Assembly (NCBI GenBank): GCA_947561395.2
Contig: OX387188.1
Span: 14,726,229 to 14,790,228 of the forward strand
Length of the DNA: 64,000 nt
Direction: 5' to 3'
Source of the DNA: Buxus sempervirens
Lineage: Eukaryota > Streptophyta > Magnoliopsida > Buxales > Buxaceae
Shown here: in pieces, positions 1-10,723 of the stretch
Layout of the letters: the number at the start of each line of letters is the position of its first letter
Numbering within the stretch: the first letter of the stretch is position 1
The notes under the pieces: generated by a model
Database searches by the model: none
Seen by the model: the letters and a program-made list of their open reading frames with translations, nothing else
Told to the model about the DNA's origin: nothing
Program-made: the position numbers and the translations under genes

Positions 1-1004
1 ATTAATGTAATACAACCCCCCCAAAGAAAGATAGTTCTTTTTCCATATTGCAAGTCTCCTCTCCACCCTCTCAATGACTGGTTCCCAGAAGCTAACATTG
101 CGAGGGGATGCACCAAGGGGCAACCTCAAATAAGACACAGGCCAAGCAGCAACTTGTCACCATAAAATCTTGCTAAAAACCCCAATGTCCTCCCTAATGT
201 TTAGCCTTGCAACCGAGCTCTTACCCCAGTTAACCCTTAAACCTGAGATCATATGAAATGTATGCAAAATACTCTTCAACCAAACAATCTGATCTATATC
301 AGCCTCTATGAACACTAGAGTGTCATCTGCAAGTTGCAAATGGTACACGCTAGGACCGTCTCTTCCTACACGGAATCCGTGAATGAAACCTGCCTCTACC
401 CCACTTAGGACGAAACTGTATAACACCTCTGCCACCAATGTAAAAAAAAGGGATAAAGGATCCCCCTGACGAATACCCCTTGAAGAAGGGAAGAAACCAG
501 TTACGACGCCGTTAACAAGAACGGAAAATTGAACCTTTTCTATACACCCACGAATCCACCGCCTCCATCTAACCCCAAAACCTTTCCATTCAAGCACCGA
601 ATCAATGAAATTCCATTCAACCCTATCAAATGCTTTTTCTATATCCAATTTACAAACAATTCCAGGTTCCCCTGAGCGCTTCCTACTCTCCATACATTCA
701 TTAGCAATCAAAGAGCAATCCACAATTTGCCTGCCTTCCACAAATGCACTCTGCGTAGAAGAAATGATCCTTGGCAAAATAGCTTTCAACCTGATTGACA
801 ACACCTTAGCAAGGATCTTATACAAGCTATTCGTGAGGCTAATGGGCCGAAAATCTCTAATTCCTATCGCTCCTGGCTTTTTAAGAATGAGAACTATGAA
901 GGTAGCATTAGTGGCCTTATGAATGACACCATTTGAATAGAACTCATTAAACACTGTCATTAAGTCATCCTTTAATGTCTCCCAATTTTTCTTAAAAAAT
1001 TCAA
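1..1004 (-). pseudogene. LINE reverse transcriptase (part after the MULE)
   Basis: RNA-dependent DNA polymerase part of LINE ORF2. Motifs in order: FRPISLTNSLYKILAKVL, QSAFVEGRQI, KLDIEKAFDRVEW, the turn GIRQGDPLS, and HLQLADDTLVF with the catalytic ADD pair near 320-330. Below 156 the minus strand still reads like RT/thumb sequence (LPLGASPRN, SFWEPVIERVE), so the open frame that ends at 157 does not mark the end of the domain. Plant L1 RTs look like this; identification is firm, function is not expected. Confidence 0.88.
996..1004. repeat. 9-bp target-site duplication of MULE-1 (left)
   Basis: AAAATTCAA directly before the element; the identical copy is at 2938-2946 directly after it. It lies within LINE coding sequence. 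Confidence 0.95.
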
Positions 1005-2937
1005 GGGAAATTTACAGCTACACCCCCTGAGGTTTGGGAAAGTGACACAAACACCCCCTGTGGTTCAAAACCAATCACTTACTACCCCTGAAGTTTTAAA
1101 AATGGTCACTGACTACCCTTGTCGTTAGATCAGACCCTAACACCGTTAATACACTTTTGTAAATCCCCTAAATACCCCTCCTTTTGAAATCAAAACACTG
1201 GTCTTCTTCTCCAAGTCTCCGGTGAGTCTCTACACCAATGCCTTCCGAGCTTTCCACGGTCAAAACATGCTCTTTGTTTGTTTAAGACCAGCCTAGCAAA
1301 CTCCAATCAGCAATTTCTGCAATTTTTTCTTTGTTTCTTCATTATTTTCCAATCAATAAAAAAAAGCCCTAAGGTCGACCACAACTCTCGTTTTCCTTTT
1401 CGTCTTCGGAGATCCCAAGCTCAAAAATCTCAGTCCTCTTAGGCAAATAAACATTCAAGAATGAAACATGAAATTAGAGTGCAAAATGTAAATGCGGACA
1501 TGAAAACTGATTTCTGGACAATCATAAACATCTCTCACCTACAAAATACTGTTAGGAAGGATCCAAACTCCATCAAAAACACAGAAAAGAATTCCCAGCA
1601 AAACTGTTTCAAAATGAATCGTTTTTCCTTTATCTAATCCAATGATAGGGCTCCAGATTCCATGGGAGAGTTGATTAATACCTTGCCTCTGGTCTTGGAT
1701 TTGATGCTAGGGACAGTTTCATGAAGATTGGTTTTGAAGAGACAGTTAGACAAAGAGCTTCGAACGATACGAAGTACGTGGTCTCTGCGATCGCCGCTGG
1801 TTATATCATCCAAAGATGGTTGTCGTTGACTCAATGTATCAACCAAACAAATTGTTGGGAGCCTTTTCGTTTTTATGTGTAACATACAGAAAGGGATAGC
1901 AAGAGGTGATAATTGACTGAAAAGGGACGCCTTGCCGTTGAAGGGTTTAGGAGGGTTTATGCAAGGAAGGTAGTGAGCCATACTCTCCTTCCTCTTTCAA
2001 TGCTCCCCCGCTCTTCCTATCCCACTGTCCAAAATCAGAGGCTTCTGTTGGTTCAATCCTGGCGATGCTGGTCAGGCAAGTGATTTTCCTATGATCGGAA
2101 AGGAAAAGAATGCAAAAAACAAAAAAACAAAAAAGGAAGCTGTTGTGATCACCTTTTTTTAATTTTCTTTCATAGAAAAATCTCTTCAACTGCAACCAAC
2201 ATTAATTCCATAACTCACTCCACAAAGTCAAATAAATACGAAGCAGCGGTTCTTACTTTAGATTCTTCTCCATCATACGTAACCCGGTGTCTCGACATGG
2301 CGGAAGATTCCATCTCCGATCGACGAGAACCAGTAACAAGCATTTGGTGAGCAACTGTGATTGATCTAGGAGAAGCTCGGCCCGTAAACGGCAATACCAA
2401 GGTAATGCTCGTTAACCTGCACCTCCACGGCGTTGGTTAGCATAAGGCAGAACACCACCTCCTCTAGTAAATTCCCTCTCGTTTCTTCTCCTACTGAAGC
2501 ATCTCCCGCATCTCGCATTCGTCTCGCGAGCGACGTCACTCGACCGCCTTGCCTGATTCTCGGCAGAACCTCGTCGCTTTCAAAATAATTATCAGGTGGT
2601 GTCAACTTATCGTGGTTGGTCATCAACCTGCCGATTCTTTCCGGGAGGTCGCTGACGGAGGGGAGTAGACCAACCTCCTGGAAGCGTTGGAGGAGACGAA
2701 GGGAGACGCGGAGATCGGAGACTTAAAGATGAAGAAGAAGACCAGTGTTTTGACTTAAAAGGAGGGGAATTTAGGGGATTTACATTAGTGTATTAACGGT
2801 GTTAGGGTTTGATCTAACGGCAGGGGTAGTTAGTGACCATTTTTAAAACTTCAGGGGTAGTAAGTGATTGGTTTTGAACCACAGGGGGTGTCCGTGTCAT
2901 TTTCCCAAACCTTAGGGGGTGTAGCTATAAATTTCCC
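1005..2937. mobile_element. Mutator-like element (MULE-1) with long TIRs, Pack-MULE type
   Basis: 1,933-bp element starting GGGAAATTTACAGC and ending with the inverted complement ATAAATTTCCC. The inverted repeats extend to about 1230 on the left and about 2710 on the right (roughly 220 bp), including the complementary 'cacccc..tgaggtttggg' and 'aaaacactggtcttcttc' segments. A 9-bp target duplication and long TIRs are the hallmark of Mutator-like elements. No transposase is visible, so it is non-autonomous. The interior contains a SET-domain gene fragment. It disrupts the LINE reverse transcriptase. Confidence 0.93.
2290..2735 (-). pseudogene. SET-domain gene fragment captured in MULE-1
   Basis: Read leftwards, the MULE interior encodes a continuous plant-like segment: DLRVSLRLLQRFQEVG, then ERIGRLMTNHDKLTPP, a charged stretch, CLMLTNAVEVQVNE, LGIAVYGPSFS, a TAG stop at 2366-2368, and then INHSCSPNACYWF (2338-2364 codes INHSCSPNA). 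NHSCSPN is the SAM/lysine-channel motif of SMYD/ASHR-like SET methyltransferases, and the order of segments fits that family. The fragment lacks the rest of the SET domain and has further stops after about 2290. It is probably a captured host exon (Pack-MULE cargo); the parent gene is not in the window. Expression is unknown. Confidence 0.75.
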
Positions 2938-2946
2938 AAAATTCAA
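2938..2946. repeat. 9-bp target-site duplication of MULE-1 (right)
   Basis: AAAATTCAA, identical to 996-1004. Confidence 0.95.
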
Positions 2947-3700
2947 TGGTAAAATCGTCAGGACCAAGGGCCGTATCCCCTTCCAACTCCCATACAACCC
3001 CTTTAATCTCATCCAACTCAAACTCCTTTTCCATCCAAACTTTCATATGATCACTTAATTTTGCTTGGCCACTCTCCTTCAATTTGAAACGATTCTTTTG
3101 CTTTGATTTGTAGAGCTGAGAATAAAATTGGCATAGAGAGTCACCAATTTCATCCAAATATTCCACCATTCTTCCATCCACCTCTAGTCTACAAATAGTA
3201 TTCTTAACCCTTCTTCCATTGGCCACTTTGTGAAAGAATGCTGTATTCCCATCACCCTCCTTCAACCACTTAATTCTAGCTTTTTGCCTCCAATGAATTT
3301 CCTCATTCATCAAAATTCTTCCAAGTCTCTCTTTAACCTCAACTCTCCTTGCCCTATCTTGCATCGCCCACTCCCCACTTCCTTCCTTAAAATCCAACAT
3401 CTTTAGTTCATCCAATGCCTCCTGTTTCATTAACTCCACTCTGCCAAAACTCTCCTTATTCCAAATTTTTATGTTGCATTTAACTTGCTTTAAACATTTC
3501 ATGAATGCAAAGTCCGCCCATCCCCATAACTTCTTCTCTCCACGCCCCACCACTCTACTAGATTTGGAAACCCAGGGTGATTGAGCCACATGTTTTCAAA
3601 ACGAAATGGGACGAGACCACCATGGCTCACCTCATTGGTCAATAACACCGGGAAATGATCCGATACAACTCTAGGTAATAGCATTTGGGCAACCGGCATA
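2947..3700 (-). pseudogene. LINE ORF2 linker and start of RT (part before the MULE)
   Basis: Continues the LINE ORF2. It opens with the SDHFP endonuclease motif, then FRFENMWL, the charged linker, and the IKWLKEGDGNTAFFHK segment typical of plant L1 ORF2, and ends in the first RT block (ALGPDDFTIEF). At 2946 it meets the target duplication of the MULE and the reading resumes at 1004. It has at least one frameshift relative to the endonuclease and is not expected to give protein. Confidence 0.82.
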
Positions 3701-3742
3701 AAACGACTATCCCAAGAGCCTGAAGCTAACCCTCTATCTAAT

Positions 3743-4057
3743 CTAGAACAAAAGAGGTGGAACTTGAAGGTTAGACCAAGTAAACTGACCTCCCATCAAT
3801 AGATAATCAATCAACTGACACTGCTGAATCCAATCAGAAAAATCTCTCATACTCCTAGTGGCATGGGCTTTTAACCTTATTAGACTTATGGGAAATCTAT
3901 AAACATTAAAATCTCCCACGACCACCCAAGGCAATAGAATCCTTTGAACCTGCGCATACAACTCTTGCCAAAACCTCTCTCTACCCCTTGCCCGACAAGG
4001 ACCATAAACTGCTGACAATGACCATTTAAAATTATCAGACTTGGATTCGAAATCCAC
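3743..4057 (-). pseudogene. LINE ORF2 endonuclease fragment
   Basis: Endonuclease/exonuclease/phosphatase-type domain of a LINE ORF2, which nicks target DNA for target-primed reverse transcription. Visible motifs are AVYGP and VVVGDFNVYR, with the GDFN segment that is strongly conserved in plant L1 endonucleases, then a GQFTWSN segment near the end. The last catalytic SDHFP motif is in another frame at about 3640-3660, so a frameshift near 3700-3745 breaks the gene. A further minus-strand open stretch at 4107-4298 may be the upstream part of the same ORF but has no recognised motif. Confidence 0.8.
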
Positions 4058-4300
4058 TGAGACTGAATGAACCCCAACAAACCTCTAATATTCTAGTATA
4101 GGATCTTCATGAGAAACCCGTAGAGCCCTTCTCCTGCGATACTTTAAACTCTTCTACAGCAATCGGGATTGTAATCCGATCTCCTTGAGAACCTATAACC
4201 TCATCAATAACCCTGTCCGAGAATACACACACACAATCCCACATCTCACGCATCTTCACATCCTCATCCTTTTCCCGAAATGGATCTAACAAACCCACCC

Positions 4301-5289
4301 TAGCTCCCTTATTTTCAGAAAGTCCCGAAAACTCCTGACTCTATTGAACCTTCCCTTTTTTTTATTAATCTCTTTTGAACTTGATGAGAGTGACAAAGCA
4401 ATTAGGAAACACACAAAAGGATGAAGGCTGGAGACATAAGAAGCATCACATAGTTGGAGCCAGTTGATTGGTATTGAGAAGCATAGAGGAGTCCTCAATT
4501 TGGTGAAAACATTGGCTAGAAACTTAGCTTTACTTGGTAATGGTTATGGATATTCAATACAAAAATATAAAGTATTTGGGTTAGAGTCTTGTAAGCAAAT
4601 ACACACTGTATAAGATTGGTTGGGACATCAAGCCTTGCAAAAGTTTATGGTGCTAGCCTTTGAAAGGATATGTTTGCTCTTAAGCCTTTCTTTTGCCCTC
4701 ATTCTCACTTTTATGGGATTTGGGACTTTGGTTAATTTCTTGTCATGTCTTTGCTGAGATCATTTCTTGGCCTGATGATGGCTTGATCTGGAAACTTATT
4801 TTGGGAAGGGATCCCTATCCTACAGAATTATCTGATCTAGTATTGCATTTTGAGTACCTCAAGCATTTTATTATTGATCTTATGTAGAATATTGGAAGCA
4901 TAATGGTAATGGGTTTTATTTTTTTATTAGTTCCTTCATTTGGAATATCAGATAGAAACATTTGACCTATAGAATTCCTACCCCTCTTATGGAAACAACA
5001 AATCCTTCCTAGAGCGGAAAGCATTTGTTTGAACTACTTTAATCAACAAAATCAATACATGTGATAACTTTTTGAAAAAGATGGAAATATATTGTGATAT
5101 CTCCCGTGTTTGTGTTATGTGGCTTGTTTACAGTGAGTTGGTGATCTGTTTATTTCTATATCATTATGTGGTTTAGGTGTCTGGGATATTTTCTTAGAGT
5201 AGAATGGGATCGATAGGGTGCTATTGGCTTCCATACTATAGCCTTTTGCTCCAGGGAGATACCTTGCATGTGAAAAAGTGGTGGACTGA
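4301..5289. other. No gene recognised
   Basis: AT-rich sequence with only short, unconvincing reading frames. It may include worn-down LINE sequence, since LINE remnants lie on both sides, but I could not align it to a domain. Confidence 0.5.
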
Positions 5290-5905
5290 TCCTTAGACGC
5301 TTGTTCTTTGCTATTTTATGGTCAATTTGGAATAGGAAGATTTTGAAGGAAATGGAAGAGAATACTCATGTAATCCATTATATATTCAATTTTCTGAAGT
5401 GCGATGTTTTAAGTTGCACACTTATCTCTGAGGTCAGAGGATTTTTAATTTGGTATTATCATTCGGAACTAGGTAGGTCTGGAACTTTTACATCCTACCA
5501 TTATCAAGCCTATGGCCTTATGAGGCCCACTCAAGGAAGGAGCTACCAAGTTTAACTTTGATGGATGGTCCTTGGGGCAATCACGACACCTGGGGATGGT
5601 ATCTTTGCAGATCACGTAAAACAATTCATCAAATTCTTCTTTGTGAGGGGTCAGAGATTCTTTTCATGCTGAGATTATGGCCCTTGTTGGGATTAGAGGG
5701 CAGGGATACAGGAATTGCTCATTTGCAGGTGGAGGGATGTTATTAATTCGTAGTTATCCTCATATTAGTGAGCTCTTGATGCTTTATTTTGCTTTGCTCG
5801 TCTTGTCAAAATATTTCATTTCAGGCTAGAGGAGGTGAATGCTCATTCTTCCATATGCCTAGATCTGATAACCATTTGTCAGATATATTGAGGGCTCTCA
5901 ATGAG
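5290..5905 (+). pseudogene. LINE C-terminal remnant with RNase H
   Basis: Plus-strand remnant of an L1-type ORF2 3' end. FFAILWSIWNRKILKEM (about 5302-5352) matches the segment that usually precedes RNase H in plant LINEs. KFNFDG follows near 5547, with the first RNase H aspartate, then FHAEIMALVGIRGQ (about 5660-5705), and FFHMPRSDNHLSDIL (about 5850-5890) corresponding to the last RNase H motif. Several stops and frame changes separate these. It is opposite in orientation to the LINE at 1-4300, so it comes from another copy. Confidence 0.65.
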
Positions 5906-6349
5906 CCAAACTAGCTTGTCTTGTGCTCAGGATTGGCTTGAATGAACCGAGCTTGAGCTTGATAATAATGCTCATGAGCCTGAGCCCAAAAAAAGGCTCA
6001 TTTCTTTAATGAGCCTGAGCTGAGCTTAAGTGGACTTTGCTTGGTTAATGCTCAGCTTGCCTAATTCATTATATAATGTATTTATAATATTATATTATTT
6101 ACAAAAATAAAATAATATTACTAACTATTTGTAATTTTTAATTCCTTTTTTAATTTTATATACCTCACTCTCATAGATTTTGTAGTTTTACCCTCAATAC
6201 ACCTCAGGTTCAATTTCAATTCGAATTAAGCTGTGGTTTAACAAGCCGAAAGTGAATTGAGCTTGAAATTTTCTCAAATTCAAAAAGCCTGAGGTAAGCT
6301 CAATAAGGTTTGGCTCCGTGCGGCTTGGATACAGCCCTGGTTGGGAGTT
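5890..6349. mobile_element. hAT-like non-autonomous remnant rich in GAGCC/GAGCTT words
   Basis: The left end GAGGGCTCTCAATGAGCC and right end GGATACAGCCCTG form an imperfect inverted repeat like the CAGGGCTGT termini of plant hAT MITEs. The subterminal parts are packed with GAGCC, GAGCTTGAGC and their complements, as in those families. No matching 8-bp duplication could be found (GATATATT versus GTTGGGAG), so the ends are worn or misplaced. Confidence 0.4.
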
Positions 6350-6631
6350 GTGTTGTTTGAAGTGGCTTAATTTCTGGATTTCTGGATTCTGAGATTAGAT
6401 ATGAGTTGCTTATGCAATCTGTGATCTATATGTATTTTACGCCAGTCTTTGTTTTTTATTGTTTGCTGTAGTTGTTCTTTCTTTAAGGATGATGTATGCT
6501 GTACAAAAATTGTCATGATGTATGCTGTATAAATACTGTCACAAACTTACCTTTGACTGATTTCCTTTTTATTTGGTTGAATTTTATTGACAGAAAGTTA
6601 ATGGAATTGATATACCCTTTGAATGTTTCAG

Positions 6632-9096
6632 GTTTCAAAGAGGAACTTGCAGGACACGCAAATAATGAAAATTTGCTTGAGTTTGGGGTTGTGCAAGATG
6701 CTGATCGTCTTGATGCAATTGGAGCTATTGGTAAACTATAAAGATTTCAAAGTGATTTATTTTTTCTTACCACGACTAATGGAAGAATAAAATTATTGAA
6801 TTTGGACTCAAATAATTAAATAAAGCTAGCATAACTAAAAGAATGAAAAATGCTTAACAATGTGTAAAACATTCCATTCTATTATCAGATAATGTTCTTC
6901 ATCATGCCTTCTGTGGTCTTTCTGACACCAAAGACAACTGTAAAATTCACTTCTTGACAAATCAGGGTTGGCGATACAAATTTTCTTGGCCACAATGATC
7001 TATCAAAACTCATATACTCAGTCAGATTATGTGTTTCTAAGTCATGTATGATAAACTCCATCTATGTCCCTTTGGTCTTGTTTTGGTCCTGCTAAACTTT
7101 TCAATTTGCACGCTATTTACCATTTCACAGGCAACATTTGATATTTTGATTTGGCCTGACATTTTGCTAAGTAAACATAAAGAAATTTTGCTGGCATGGT
7201 AAAATTTTTCTCTAAAAATTCTTTGGGTTGTAGAATTTGCTGGGAAATTTTGATAGAACTCTTGGAAATTTTATGTAAAATTTTTCTGGGTTTAAATAAG
7301 AGTACAACATATTTAAAAATAAATTTAAAAAAAAAATCAAAAGAGAAACATGTATATATGGTTACTTACACACACACAAAAAAAACAAGTATGACTATGT
7401 ACTGTTTGGAGGAAACATATGGATATTATACTTTCATAATTTAGTTGTAATATGAAGTTTTTCAGAGGTTGCTATATTAAGAAACAATACCAAATATATG
7501 AAAATGGATGCATATAGCATATATCTAGGCTAATATGGCGATATATCATTGTCAAGAACCAAAGAGATATAAAATGAAAATCAGAATGGAAGTCGAATGC
7601 CTCCATAAAACCAGCTATTTATACTTATCTTAGTTGCTCAACAATGTTTCAAATCCTCGACAAATGTGCATCAGAACATTCTATATTCACAAAACATTCA
7701 AGCATGAGAGTTATTTTAAGTTTTTGGGGGTCAAGAAAGGTTCATTGGGCTTTTTTTTAGCTCAATAAGTGGATAACAGTAGGAAGTTTCAATGAGATAA
7801 GGTTACATTTCCCTTGAAATTATCCTTAAAAAGATCAATTTCGGGTGACGTTATGTCATTAAAATTTTGCAATATAGGATGAAATTTCATGGAATGCCAA
7901 AGAAATTTTGGCAGCGTGAAGGAATTTTTACTGTATATTCATTTCCCCTTAAATTTTGTGCTGCCTGAGGAGAAATGATGAAATTTCGTTCGCATGGTAC
8001 TGAAATTGTAAACGCTGGTCACAGGTATCTCTTTGTCTCCATTTTACATTTTTTAGCCATCTTAACATACCTTCCGGGAATTCTATTTGTAGATTCTTAT
8101 CAAGTTCTTGGCTACCTATCTTAGGAATTAGTTTGCAAATTGCTTCAATTTTAGGGGCCTCTTCTTACTACAACCGAGCTTCATTATTGATATATGTTGG
8201 GTCTTGTTATTTTGAACTGATGACCGTCTATTCACTATATTATTCTCCAAGGGTATTTAGTCACTTTCATTTGTTTGGTAACGATGAATCCATGACCCTA
8301 ACCTACTTGAGGCTATGGAACACATCTGTGTGTCAAAAGTATTCAAATTCTCTGCGATCTGATATTGTTTTATGATTTCAGGAATTGCTCGGTGCTTTAC
8401 ATTTGGTGGTAGTAGGAATAGGGTTCTACATGATCCTGCCGTTCAACCAAGGTCAGATTTATGCAAGGAACAATATATGAAGAAATATGAGCAGACTACA
8501 GTGAATCATTTCCATGAGAAACTTCTCAAGCTCAAGGATTTAATGAAAACAAAGGTAAAAGAATTGATCAGAAGACATAATTTGTAGTTTATGCTTGCCT
8601 ATAGCTGTTATAACACATACATGTGCAGTGGAATATTTGTGAAGAGTGTGAAAATGGGAACTGAATCACTTCTTTATTAGTTTGTATAATTTTCTCCCAT
8701 TATTGGGTATCATTTGCTTCCAATTCTTTGTTTCAAGATTGACTTAATTATAATTCACTCTCCTTTTCAATAAATTCTGCTTGAATCAACACAATTTAAT
8801 GAAGTTGTGTGTGTGTAACTTGGTACTTTGAAATGTGCCATGCTGGCAGACCTAGGTTGCAATGTTTAGTTCTTTAAAACAGTTTTGAGATTTCTAGAAG
8901 ACACATCAAAATCCTTGCAAGATATTCACATTTTTTGCATCCTTTGATATGGAAAAATGGAATGAGTTTTCTTCTACATCGAGTTTTTGAGCATTAATGA
9001 AAATTTCAGGCTGGTCAGAAGAGGGCTGAGCAAAGGCACAAGTTTATGGAAGAGTTCTTGAAAGAGTTTTATGAAGAGTGGGATGGGAGAGCTTGA
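6632..9096 (+). CDS. HD-domain phosphohydrolase (YedJ-like), last three exons
   Basis: Host gene; exons at 6632-6730, 8382-8554 and 9010-9096, all with GT..AG borders and consistent phases, ending in TGA (9094-9096). The reading is FKEELAG, ENLLEFGVVQDADRLDAIGAI, then GIARCFTFGGSRNR, HFHEKLLKLKDLMKTK, and finally AGQKRAEQRHKFMEEF to the C-terminus EEWDGRA. VQDADRLDAIGAIGIAR is the diagnostic 3' motif of the YedJ group of HD-superfamily metal-dependent phosphohydrolases; the aspartate in DAD is the last metal ligand. About 118 residues are visible of an expected 200 or more: the N-terminal part with the H...HD motif is not found between 4300 and 6631. Upstream exons lie left of the window or are lost. 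The retained exons have no stop or frameshift, so the gene may be live. The substrate is unknown. Confidence 0.85.
6731..8381 (+). other. Intron of the HD-phosphohydrolase gene
   Basis: 1.65-kb AT-rich intron, 5' GGTAAAC border and 3' GATTTCAG border. It contains repeated GAAATTTTG/AAATTTC words around 7140-7280 and 7840-8000 that could be a degraded MITE; I could not define ends. Confidence 0.6.
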
Positions 9097-9420
9097 ACTA
9101 GGTAATGTTAGTATTGTTCATTGATTTTGTATTCCCAACCAGCTATTGAATCTAATGTATCGTTAATATGCAGGGGCGACATCACTTAGTTACTGCAACT
9201 TGCAGACAATTTCCAAGTGCCGTTCGAGGGAGAAGAGATATTTACCTTTATATGTATACATCCAGGTGTATACATTTGCATAAATAATCTACTTGATATA
9301 GGATATGTGTGTGTGCCTGAATATTACTATCCCAGATGATCAAATCCAACCTAATAGACCCAAAGTCAGTTTGTATTAGTCGGTTCTTATCAAATAGAAG
9401 TTGGGATTGGTTGTTCTTCC
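9097..9420. other. 3' flank of the HD-phosphohydrolase gene
   Basis: Probable 3' UTR and start of intergenic DNA. No clear polyadenylation signal can be assigned. The last bases 9413-9420 are the left target duplication of the next MITE. Confidence 0.5.
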
Positions 9421-9781
9421 CAAGGTTTTAAGTTTCGGTGCCACTGGGCGTGCCGCCCAAGGCACCGAACGGCATTTCGGGGACGCCGGAAAATTTTTAA
9501 TGCGGCGTGCTGCCGAAACGCCGGAAAATTTTTAATGGGCAAAAAAAATAAAAAATTATGTTTTTTTAGATTTCGGCGAAATTTCGACGGCACGCCGCTT
9601 CGTTTCGCCGGCACGCCGCCCGTTTCGTTAAAAATTTTTTTTTAAAATTTACATTTTTCCCCCGTTTCGTTCGAAATTTCGGTCCGTTTCGCTAACGATG
9701 CAAATTGACGATTTCCCCCAGCGAAACGCATCGCTGGGGGCATAAAAACAGAACGGCGTGCCGCCGAAACTGTAAACCTTG
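9421..9781. mobile_element. hAT MITE, 361 bp
   Basis: Ends are CAAGGTTTTAAGTTTCGG and the near-complement CCGAAACTGTAAACCTTG, flanked by the exact 8-bp duplication GTTCTTCC (9413-9420 and 9782-9789), the hAT size. The interior is filled with GCCGAAACG/CGTTTCGGC-type words on both strands, so it can fold extensively. It has no coding capacity. It lies about 325 bp downstream of the phosphohydrolase stop codon. Confidence 0.9.
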
Positions 9782-9811
9782 GTTCTTCCACATGTCCTAT
9801 TTTCATTTACA

Positions 9812-10189
9812 GCGACATTTGCCCTTGAGGCTTATGACAATCTCAATTCCTCCCTCGAGGTTTCCAAAATACCAGTTTTCCCCCCCTTGAGGTTTTCGTT
9901 ATGTAACAATCTCCACTTATAGAAGTTTAACCGTTAAAATCATAATTAAGAAAATTTAATTGAAAAATTTGTTGCATTCTAGAAGAAAAAAGCCTAATTT
10001 ATATCTTGAGTAATAAAAATGCCCTCACGGGCAAAATCATCAATGTATGTTTTATCTCTTATTCGTTGGCCGTCAAACATCCATAAGGGGAAGATTGTTA
10101 TATATTGAAAACCTCAATGTGGCAAACTGGTATTTTAGAAATCTTGAGGGAGAAAGTGTCATTGTCTTAAACCTCAAGAAATATCCCTT
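9812..10189. mobile_element. Small TIR element (MULE-like MITE)
   Basis: The left arm, running from GCGACATTTGCCCTTGAGG through CTCCCTCGAGGTTTCC and AAAATACCAGTTT, is matched in inverse by the right arm (AAACTGGTATTTTAGAAATC, CTTGAGGGAG, CCTCAAGAAATATCCC). Arms are roughly 110 bp. The terminus resembles those of the two larger MULEs in the window (CCTTGAGG core). No clean 9-bp duplication is seen, so the outer limits are approximate. Confidence 0.6.
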
Positions 10190-10723
10190 ATGGGGCATGG
10201 GATTTCACTTTGATGCATGAAGAAAAAGATTTGTTAGCTGAGACAGAGTCTTCTCAAATACCCTAACACCAACATAGGCAGAACACTTAGGCATGATAGG
10301 TGTGGTTGTGCGAACAAAATTAAACATATAATATACACTAAGCGTCATCAAGTTCACTAATGTCACCAAGATAATCATAAACTCACAAATGAGTTATATC
10401 ACTCTATGAATAGATTAGGATAAGAGAGGGAAACCAGATTAGGATTTGACTTGTGTATATCCTTTATAATATAATATCTATGATTTTAATCTTTTTTACT
10501 TGGAGGAATGAATAATCATAGTTTATTGAAAGGTCACACTTGCAATAATGTGTAGGCTTTTATTACCATATATCCCATGCAAAGTGTATTGAAAAAATCT
10601 CTAATTGCTTCTTAATATCTTGATATATGGAATATTTTTTTGTGGCGAGAAGAGGCTCACTTGGTGTTTCTTTGGGTTTAATCTCTTTAACTCTTAGAGT
10701 GAAAAATAATATGAAAATTTACT
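10190..10723. other. Intergenic, nothing recognised
   Basis: AT-rich, no reading frame or repeat that I can name. Confidence 0.5.

Larger units (their letters stand above)
1..4300 (-). mobile_element. L1-type LINE, decayed, running off the left edge
   Basis: A non-LTR retrotransposon read right to left: endonuclease near 3743-4057, linker near 2947-3700, reverse transcriptase from about 2950 down to base 1. The minus-strand reading stays similar to plant L1 ORF2 down to base 1, so the 3' end lies outside the window. A MULE (1005-2937) splits the RT. Without the MULE and one copy of its target duplication, the RT frame runs on directly, so the LINE was there first. There is at least one frameshift between the endonuclease and the linker. 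The 5' limit near 4300 is approximate. Confidence 0.88.

Noticed and set aside
1634-1981. 115-codon minus-strand ORF in MULE-1 as another captured exon
   Set aside because: No motif I recognise; kept only as possible cargo, not called.
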